Assembly (NCBI RefSeq): GCF_028867935.1
Contig: NZ_JAPQNS010000014.1
Location: forward strand, 124,001 to 188,000
Direction of reading: 5' to 3'
Origin: Flavobacterium sp. SUN052
GTDB taxonomy: Bacteria > Bacteroidota > Bacteroidia > Flavobacteriales > Flavobacteriaceae
DNA: 64,000 bases
Shown here piece by piece: positions 57,666 through 64,000 of this stretch. A program made the translations under genes and the position numbers. Numbering within the stretch: the stretch's first letter is position 1; each line of letters begins with the position of its first letter. Under the pieces are notes generated by a model. The model did not search any database. It worked only from the letters and a program-made list of their open reading frames with translations, and was not told the DNA's origin.

Positions 57666-60600
57666 CTATGCGACTTCAACTGTTTCCGGCTCCGACTCCC
57701 GTAACATCGCGGCTTGCAGGTCAGCAATCTCGGATTCCAGTTCGGTTATCTTCAGGCTGTGGCGGAATGGCTCATTTACCTTTTGCAGAAAAGCCGCTTC
57801 GTCGGCACGGGCGCGGTTAATGCGTTGCTGACATTGAGCGGGTAAGTGGGGGGCATGGGCCACCGACTGCCGCAACGACTTGAACAGGCCAGGGCCGCTC
57901 AATACTTCGCCCTGCAAACTGCTTCCCCATTGATAGGTAAATACGTACTCGTTTCGTAATGTAAATACATCCTGCCGAACCTCTCCGGTCAATGTCAGCG
58001 GTAGTCCGTTGACTGTAATAACTGACTGGGGCGTTAATCTACGCTTCAACTGACCACGCATCCGGTCTAACAAATGCTGTACTGGCCCTCCAAATTTCTC
58101 GGTGTAGGTAACGCCCTCAACGACAACTTGGCTCAAATTGTATGGTAGTTCGTCTGTTGCAAAACGGGTTTTCAATATGGCTATCTCCGATTCAAGGGTC
58201 GGCAAAAGCGGCACCTGTAGCGACAAGGTACGCCGGGCGCGTTCAACCTGCATTTGAGCGTCTAAAACGCCCCGTTGCCAATTCTTACGGGCGGTCAGCA
58301 AACGCGATAAATCGAGTTGTTTGGCGGCATATGCTAAGGCATACTGACTGCCGGATAGGGTTGCCATCATCTGCTCAAACGACATAGCCGCAAAATCATC
58401 GTCGGCTGAAATATCATTCATTCCCTCGTCGGTCAAGTGGCCTTTTAATACCTGATTGATAAACTTCTGCTTAATCGCCAACCGTCCGTAGGCAGTCGCG
58501 TCGAGCGTCCGGTCAACGCCGTAGGTCAGAATTTCAATTGGAATACACCAAACGGCGTGTAGATTACCTTGGCGGATAATACGGCCATTCCGTTGCTCAA
58601 AATCAGTTGGGCGGTTGGGCGCGTCAAGGTGGTGAAGGGCAGCTAACCGTTCCTGCACATTTACGCCAATTCCCATGCGCTCCGACGTACCCAGCATTAC
58701 CCGGATTTCACCCGTCCGCACTTTGGCAAAAACCGCTTCCCGTTTATCGGCTTCGGCGGGGCAAACCGCTACTTCATTAGCCGGAATACCTGCTACAACT
58801 AATTTTAATTTCAGGTCGTCAAACAGGTTAAAGCGGGTGGTGCGGCATTCCGCCCCTACCGATAAACCATCGTCCTCGTCAACAAACAGGTCTAGAGGGG
58901 ATTGATACACATCAGCAAAAACCAACTGAGTGCCTTTGTAGGAATCCGACTGTTGATAAAGCCGTACAATTTCCGTTGCGGCCCGGTTTAGTTTTGAACC
59001 TGGCTCGTCTTCGTTTCGGGCCGATAATAATCGAATATCAAGCGTCGCTTTCCGTGCCTGTCCGAATAGCACTAACGGTAAATGGCTGTTCTCCCGCTTC
59101 TGGCTTCCCGTCAGTTCTTCAAACCAGCGTAGCCGTTCCCGAATAGTATCTAACTCAATCTGAACGCCTTCCGTCTGCGGCAACACAATCTTGGTAAATC
59201 CACCGTCTTTGAGAACAGGCAAAGTTTGGTCGCGCTGAAACTCGACTACATCATCATTCAGCACTACGTCAACGTGGGCGCGGTACAACTCCGATAGTTG
59301 CCGGACATTCACAAACCGGGCGAACCGCGAAACGGCTTTAAACTGGCCGGTTGCCGTCAACTCAAACGACGCGATCAGTTGCCCGAACGCTCCGGCGAAC
59401 TGGTCAAACGTTGAAATCCGGGCTTCGTCTAAGCGGTCGGGGGCAATAAAGCGTAACATCGTCCACGCTTCGGCCATTGTGTTTGAGATCGGGGTTCCGG
59501 TGGCCAGCACAACCCGCCCTTGCCGGGCCTGCACCGACCGACATTTAAACATCGCGCTCAACGCATCCTCTGACCCTGCCGGGTCAATACCTTTGATGCC
59601 GCGCCGGGACGTAAAAAAGCCCAACCGTTTGTACTTGTGGCATTCGTCCAAAAACAGCGCGTCAATGCCCAATTCATCGAACGACAAGATATTATCCTTC
59701 TTTCGGTCGGCCTGCCGAAGTCGGCGGGCTTCTAATCGTAGGCGCAATTCGTTGAGCCGTTTTACCAACGATTTTTTAGACTTGTCTTGCCGGGCGGCTG
59801 CGGCAACGGCGGCTTCTACCCGGTCTATTTCCTCCTGCAAAAACGCCTGTTCGCTGGCCGGGTCGTCAGGTATCAGTTTGAGAAAACTCTGCGGAATGAT
59901 AATCCCATCGAAATGATTAGTAGCGATACGTTGCAGGAATCGTTTACGCCCGGCTGCTTCTAAATCAGACCGTTGCGGCACGTAAACGACTGCCGACGGG
60001 TACAACAACCGCCAACTACGGGCCACGTCCTCAACCGTTGAGTTTTGCACCACAAGCAGCGGCTTACGGGCAATACCCAACCGCTTTAATTCCATCGCGC
60101 CGGTAATCATCGTATAAGTTTTGCCACTGCCTACGGCGTGGGCCAACATGGTATCCTGAATCTTGATACGTTCGACCGCCCGAAACTGGTGGTCACGCAA
60201 GGTAATCGCCGGGTTTGCATTGGGGTAATGCGGATAAGTCGGACGGGCAAAACGGCGGGGTACGTGGGTATTATAAAACCGGTTAAACGTTTCCTCAATG
60301 ACCGATTCGTATTGCTCACGGGCAAAATCAACGAACAGTTCTCCTAACCGCTCCTGCGCGGCAATAGCTTGGCTCGTCGCTTCCACGTCCCGAACCGTAG
60401 CGACGGACTGACTTCCTTCCTTCCCGTCCTGAGTAATCGTTTTGGTAATAATGACGCTCCGGCTGTTGAGGGCCGCGTCAATCAGTTGGAGGGCTGTCCG
60501 GTGCGACGTACCCAACGACTGATTCAATGACGAATAAAAGTGCGTTGGGGTATCTATTTCGTACTGTCGGCTCCGGTTGTTATAGCTGGCCGATACCTCG

Positions 60601-62747
60601 GGTAGTTGTAGCGTTGCCTGGATAAAGTTTGTTACCAATTCATCTGGCAACCAGACAGACCCCAACCCAAACGAAATTAGCGCGGGCGGAATGGTCGGCG
60701 GGACAACCTGTTGCAAGGCATACACATTGGCCTGATAACGGGGTTCGCTGCGGGCCTTGTCCTCGGCAGTGGTCAGTTTCTGCCGAACGTTACCCGATAA
60801 ATACGCATCGCGTTCTATCAAACAGCCCGTTATTGGGTCAAGAAACGCCAAACCTGCGGATAGTAACTGTTCGGTAACGACGGCTACTGGCTGGCTCAAC
60901 CAGTTTTTAATAGCGCTAAGTTGAAGCCCACCATGAAACCACATCGATAGATTTACCGCGTCGGCTACAGATTCCGCCGAAGTAGGGTAGGGGAGAGCCA
61001 CGTTTACCCGCTCCCGAAAAATAGCCGCCTTTTTTAAGATAGTCTTTCGGAACGCCGAACCGCCCTTCTCTTTCTGAGGAATTTCTAACGCCTGTACCTG
61101 GGCAAAACGGGAGTCATACGATTCCAGAAACGACAATTGCCGGTTACTGGTTAGCGGGCCGAAAAATGCCGTAAACTCGTCGTATAAGGTGTTGAGATGC
61201 ATTCTCAAAACGTCAACTTCCCAATCCTCCTTACCCTCGCGCTCGGCGGCTAACAGGGCGGTCAATGTCTCTTTTAGGGTTCTGTATTGCCGAATAATTG
61301 TAAGCTGGCTGTATGTCCGGCCTTTGATTCGTAGCGAACCGGGAAAACGAGCAGCTATCTGGTCTGTCGTCTTTTCTGGCTGTTGCTGCCTCTCCATATT
61401 GGCTATCAAAAAGGCTTTAGGTAGTTGGCAAATGGCCTCGGTTAATCGCGGGCTTAATTCTTCCGGGTTTTCCAGAAACAGCGTTGGCCGGTCGGCTCGG
61501 TGCAAACCACCCTTGCCCACCTCATCCGCCCAAACCATTTCCCCTAATAGTTGCCCCGGTCGCCCGGCAAAGTATTCGTTTATGTACAGGCTATTCGTTA
61601 TTTCCTCTCCGTCTTGCTCTACGCGGTCCGACGTTTCGGTCCGGCTCCGAATACTGACCGTCCGCTCAAACGAATGTCCGGCAAACTGACGATTCACCCC
61701 GTCCCGCCGTTGCAGAAACAAAACATCAGTCGTTACGCTGGTATTGGTATGAGACTCAAACGCACACGATGGCAACCGGATGGCTCCAACTAATTCCGTC
61801 TCTGCCTCTCGGCTTAACCACTGCCGGAACTCCCCTCCGCTTTGGTCAAGGGTTCCCGATGACGTTATCAGGGCCACTACCCCGCCCGGCTTCACCAACC
61901 GCGCCGACCGACCAATGAAATAGTTATGAATCGGGTAAGACGACAAATCGGGGTTCTGTCGGTCATAGACACTGTATGCGCCAAACGGTACATTGCCGAT
62001 AACCAAATCAAACGAACTGTTGGCTAACTCGGCCTGCTCAAAACCGCCCACTTCGACCGTAACATCAGGATATAACAAACCCAGAATTAGCCCGGCAATA
62101 GGGTCTTTCTCAACAGCTACCCACTCACTACGGACGTTTACAGAAGGGGGCGAATAGCCCAGAAAATGACCGATACCTGCGCCCGGCTCCAACACTCGAC
62201 CACCCCTAAAACCAAATCCCTCGACGGCTTGCCAAACGGCGGTAACGATGGCCGGGGGCGTATAAAAAGCGGTCAGACACGAAGCGGCTGCGGCCTGTCG
62301 CTCATCGGTAGTCAGCACCTCGTCCAATAAGGTAAGGTAGCGGCCACCTTCCTCAAAAGCCGATGCCAGACCACCCCAGCCGGAAAATTGCACCAATATA
62401 TTTTTCTCGTCGTCGGTCCCTTCCCGGTTTTCCCCGACAAGTTGCTTGGCTAATTGAATGGCCCTAACGTTGGCCTTTATACGTTCACCTACAGGTTTAG
62501 GGTTGAACGAGTCAGCAGTTAACTGGAAGTTGCGCCCGTTTAAAGCTGGCTGTTCCTGAATAAGCGGCAAAACCACGTCTGGCCTATCGGTAAGGCTTTC
62601 GCCGATTAACGGGCGAACCGGCACAGGTTCAGGGCGGGACAGGGGCAACGTGGTATTCCCCGAAAGAAACCCAAACAGACTTAGCTGGATACTGTTGGGC
62701 GGGCTGACCTGCATACGGTCAACCGGGATATGTCGGCGTTGACGCAT
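57666..62747 (-). CDS. Giant N6-adenine methylase / SF2 helicase fusion
   Basis: 1693 residues. The N-terminal methyltransferase core carries LEPGAGIGHF (SAM motif I, about 186-195) and the catalytic NVPFG (about 252-256, the N-x-P-F type of N6-adenine methylases). A helicase follows with AVGSGKT (871-877), the DECH box (1034-1037), ATGTPISNTMAEAW and a C-terminal QRNGRIIRQGN motif VI. The end is coiled and basic. Such proteins are typical of plasmids and conjugative elements and are thought to protect or process incoming DNA; no endonuclease domain is visible. It is driven by promoter module E, with ATG 62747 ten nt after the leader. Confidence 0.9.
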   Translation of the reverse strand: MRQRRHIPVDRMQVSPPNSIQLSLFGFLSGNTTLPLSRPEPVPVRPLIGESLTDRPDVVLPLIQEQPALNGRNFQLTADSFNPKPVGERIKANVRAIQLAKQLVGENREGTDDEKNILVQFSGWGGLASAFEEGGRYLTLLDEVLTTDERQAAAASCLTAFYTPPAIVTAVWQAVEGFGFRGGRVLEPGAGIGHFLGYSPPSVNVRSEWVAVEKDPIAGLILGLLYPDVTVEVGGFEQAELANSSFDLVIGNVPFGAYSVYDRQNPDLSSYPIHNYFIGRSARLVKPGGVVALITSSGTLDQSGGEFRQWLSREAETELVGAIRLPSCAFESHTNTSVTTDVLFLQRRDGVNRQFAGHSFERTVSIRSRTETSDRVEQDGEEITNSLYINEYFAGRPGQLLGEMVWADEVGKGGLHRADRPTLFLENPEELSPRLTEAICQLPKAFLIANMERQQQPEKTTDQIAARFPGSLRIKGRTYSQLTIIRQYRTLKETLTALLAAEREGKEDWEVDVLRMHLNTLYDEFTAFFGPLTSNRQLSFLESYDSRFAQVQALEIPQKEKGGSAFRKTILKKAAIFRERVNVALPYPTSAESVADAVNLSMWFHGGLQLSAIKNWLSQPVAVVTEQLLSAGLAFLDPITGCLIERDAYLSGNVRQKLTTAEDKARSEPRYQANVYALQQVVPPTIPPALISFGLGSVWLPDELVTNFIQATLQLPEVSASYNNRSRQYEIDTPTHFYSSLNQSLGTSHRTALQLIDAALNSRSVIITKTITQDGKEGSQSVATVRDVEATSQAIAAQERLGELFVDFAREQYESVIEETFNRFYNTHVPRRFARPTYPHYPNANPAITLRDHQFRAVERIKIQDTMLAHAVGSGKTYTMITGAMELKRLGIARKPLLVVQNSTVEDVARSWRLLYPSAVVYVPQRSDLEAAGRKRFLQRIATNHFDGIIIPQSFLKLIPDDPASEQAFLQEEIDRVEAAVAAAARQDKSKKSLVKRLNELRLRLEARRLRQADRKKDNILSFDELGIDALFLDECHKYKRLGFFTSRRGIKGIDPAGSEDALSAMFKCRSVQARQGRVVLATGTPISNTMAEAWTMLRFIAPDRLDEARISTFDQFAGAFGQLIASFELTATGQFKAVSRFARFVNVRQLSELYRAHVDVVLNDDVVEFQRDQTLPVLKDGGFTKIVLPQTEGVQIELDTIRERLRWFEELTGSQKRENSHLPLVLFGQARKATLDIRLLSARNEDEPGSKLNRAATEIVRLYQQSDSYKGTQLVFADVYQSPLDLFVDEDDGLSVGAECRTTRFNLFDDLKLKLVVAGIPANEVAVCPAEADKREAVFAKVRTGEIRVMLGTSERMGIGVNVQERLAALHHLDAPNRPTDFEQRNGRIIRQGNLHAVWCIPIEILTYGVDRTLDATAYGRLAIKQKFINQVLKGHLTDEGMNDISADDDFAAMSFEQMMATLSGSQYALAYAAKQLDLSRLLTARKNWQRGVLDAQMQVERARRTLSLQVPLLPTLESEIAILKTRFATDELPYNLSQVVVEGVTYTEKFGGPVQHLLDRMRGQLKRRLTPQSVITVNGLPLTLTGEVRQDVFTLRNEYVFTYQWGSSLQGEVLSGPGLFKSLRQSVAHAPHLPAQCQQRINRARADEAAFLQKVNEPFRHSLKITELESEIADLQAAMLRESEPETVEVA

Positions 62748-62757
62748 CCTGATTTTG

Positions 62758-62869
62758 CCCGAAATAACACGTCGGAGCCGCGCAGAAGTAACACTATAAA
62801 AATACCGCTTTTTAGGCGGTAGGGCAAGGTTTCAGGAAGATACAGCCGGAGCCTTCGCTCCCTTTTGTC
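62758..62869 (-). promoter_or_regulatory. Shared early promoter module, copy E (methylase-helicase)
   Basis: Box at 62852-62869 (plus CCTTCGCTCCCTTTTGTC), only 24 nt, -33 TTGC (62824-62827), exactly 19 nt, -7 TATTTTTA (62797-62804), exactly 13 nt, leader 62758-62783, then 10 nt to ATG. The box sits about one helical turn closer than in copies A, B and D. An extra palindrome, ACCGC/GCGGT around CTTTTTA, fills the -33/-7 spacer (62804-62820). Confidence 0.85.
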
Positions 62870-62908
62870 GTTGCCTTTTGTAATTAAAATTTAATCTACA
62901 GTACAGAT

Positions 62909-63628
62909 TTACCTTACCCTCTCTCCCAAAATCACCTCAACCAACCGAAAGACAGTTGTCGAGGATTCCTCAGTTGCAGGGCTGCTGTGGTCGTATTGTT
63001 TATAGAGACGTTCAGCCCGTTCGATGGCCTGGCGGATGCGCGGCTTATCGGTTTTTGGGTCAATGGATAGTAACAGGTCGAAGAAATCACTGTCAATCAG
63101 TTTGCTATCCTGACCGTCGTACCGAACGCCAAATGGCTGTAGGCACTCGTTCAGCCGGGCGTCATACTGCCGACGGTGCATGGCTCCGCCCTGGTGATCC
63201 AGAAAGTGCAGCAATAGCCAGTACTCGAACGCCTGATTAGAATAGGCTACCCAACCTGGCCCAAACAATTGCTCGGCCAGTCGGACGGCCTCGTTGAAAT
63301 CCTGTGCTGGAAAGTCGTCCCGGTCAAAGACGCACCAAACCTGATCGTAGTGGCGACCTTTGGCAGCTTCTTCAGCCCGAATCTGTTCGGCCCGGCGTAC
63401 TAAAGAAAGGGTATTGAAGCCGGTTCCGACCGCTTTTAGACGAATCGTAGGCTGCTCAAACTGTCGAAAATAGCTAACTTCCGTATTTACCCCCTCCGAG
63501 ATAATCAGTAAACGCAATGAGACAGCGGTTGGCAAATCGGTGCGCGTCAGCGAAAACGGTTTACGCTTTGCCAGTCGGCGTTGTTCCCGTTGTTCGGCTT
63601 CAAGAGCTGCTTTGTCCAATCGTCTCAT
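62909..63628 (-). CDS. rloB: RloB-family Toprim-like protein
   Basis: A 239-residue RloB protein. The Toprim-like core shows LLIISEGVNTEVSYF (the acidic first motif), VWCVFDRDDF (the DxD motif) and SNQAFEYWLLLHF. RloB is encoded beside an AAA/ABC-type ATPase (RloA-like) in restriction-linked and abortive-infection loci, and the pair resembles OLD-family nuclease systems split in two. Here it overlaps the partner ATPase stop by 4 bp (ATGA), so they form a translationally coupled pair. It is probably a defence module carried by the element. Confidence 0.88.
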   Translation of the reverse strand: MRRLDKAALEAEQREQRRLAKRKPFSLTRTDLPTAVSLRLLIISEGVNTEVSYFRQFEQPTIRLKAVGTGFNTLSLVRRAEQIRAEEAAKGRHYDQVWCVFDRDDFPAQDFNEAVRLAEQLFGPGWVAYSNQAFEYWLLLHFLDHQGGAMHRRQYDARLNECLQPFGVRYDGQDSKLIDSDFFDLLLSIDPKTDKPRIRQAIERAERLYKQYDHSSPATEESSTTVFRLVEVILGERVR

Positions 63629-63999
63629 AAAACTCCGACCGGCTCCGCTGACTGATCCTGCGTTGATTGTACCAACTGGCCAATGCCTTCTTCGTATTCG
63701 TTGAGGTAGGGTACGGCACCGTACCGGCCTTGCAGGTATTTTTCCCGGAAATCGTCGGTTTTACGTACCTGGTCGGTTTTGAAACCAGCTAATGAATACA
63801 GCGAGGAAGCACCATAGCGGTCTTTTTTGACAAACCAAATCTGATCGCGCCGGAGCAGGGGAGTGGCAGAACCCGCACCGGAAGGGCCTTCGGCGGTCAT
63901 CAGGTTACTGTCGTGGGTGTTGAAAATAAGCTGGGCATGATGGGGGTTGGTGACCGGCGAATGAAACAGGCCCACGATCTTCTGTACCAGATTCGGGTG
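63625..63999 (-). CDS. AAA-family ATPase partner of RloB (C-terminal part)
   Basis: Only the last 124 codons are in the window; the frame is open to the edge (HPNLVQKIVGLFHSPVTNPH). The visible motifs are the end of an AAA15/AAA21 ABC-like ATPase: QLIFNTHDSNLM (the H-loop), LLRRDQIWFVKKDRYGASSL, and KYLQGRYGAVPYL, the typical RloA-like tail. The apparent start at 63975 is just an internal GTG. With RloB it forms a two-gene candidate defence system. Confidence 0.85.
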   Translation of the reverse strand, partial: HPNLVQKIVGLFHSPVTNPHHAQLIFNTHDSNLMTAEGPSGAGSATPLLRRDQIWFVKKDRYGASSLYSLAGFKTDQVRKTDDFREKYLQGRYGAVPYLNEYEEGIGQLVQSTQDQSAEPVGVL

Positions 64000-64000
64000 C

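Overview
The window looks like an aerobic, GC-rich Bacteroidota genome of the Cytophagales/Spirosoma kind. The evidence is a SusC/SusD pair under an ECF sigma/FecR switch, Bacteroidota-type promoters (TTTG, about 19 nt, TAnnTTTG), a Bacteroides-style Tra apparatus with DUF3408, DUF4134 and DUF4133 proteins, and an oxygen-dependent-type sulfatase maturase. No tRNA, rRNA, CRISPR array or reverse transcriptase was seen. Species-level assignment is inference.

Region 1 (1-19.4 kb) is a polysaccharide utilisation locus, nearly all on the minus strand. Reading from its regulatory end: ECF sigma factor, FecR anti-sigma, SusC with an STN signalling domain, SusD, nucleoside hydrolase, sulfatase, GH78 alpha-L-rhamnosidase, then GH127 beta-L-arabinofuranosidase, GMC oxidoreductase, alpha/beta hydrolase and a second sulfatase. 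A CE15 glucuronoyl-esterase-like gene is divergently placed. The content suggests a sulfated, rhamnose-containing plant or algal glycan carrying uronate esters and perhaps arabinofuranose. Ligand capture by SusCD probably signals through FecR to the sigma factor.

Region 2 (19.5-24.6 kb) is a decay zone: an unrecognised gene fragment, a frameshifted IS982-type transposase stub, an intact formylglycine-generating enzyme lipoprotein that could mature the two sulfatases, a broken outer-membrane beta-barrel gene, and an IS4/IS701-like transposase gene split by an IS5-family copy whose own transposase has a stop codon just after its first catalytic Asp.

Region 3 (24.6-64 kb, running off the right edge) is a conjugative element. 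Minus-strand accessory genes of unknown function lead to a Toprim primase-like protein and two DUF3945 proteins. Next come an M23 peptidase, an XRE regulator, a VirD4/TraG coupling protein, a MOBP-like relaxase and its RHH accessory protein. A very AT-rich stretch then separates these from the plus-strand transfer operon: ParA, DUF3408, TraE x2, TraF, TraG (VirB4), two paralogous secreted proteins, TraJ, TraK, TraL, TraM and TraN. After a strong terminator come an ABC exporter with an XRE-pentapeptide regulator, an ArdC antirestriction protein, small unknowns, a 1693-residue methylase-helicase, and an RloB/AAA-ATPase pair cut by the window end. No integrase or replication initiator lies inside the window.

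The most unusual signal is regulatory. Four transcription units (starts at 28594, 55839, 57297 and 62747) share one rigid module: an upstream box, a -33 element, exactly 19 nt, a -7 element, exactly 13 nt, and a 26-nt leader able to form a CCGA/TCGG hairpin that ends 7-10 nt before the start codon. A fifth leader without promoter (start 56632) sits inside an operon. Two of these promoters are also preceded by a two-hairpin element whose stems show compensatory changes. This looks like a coordinated early-gene regulon of the element, controlled by DNA sites and possibly RNA structure.
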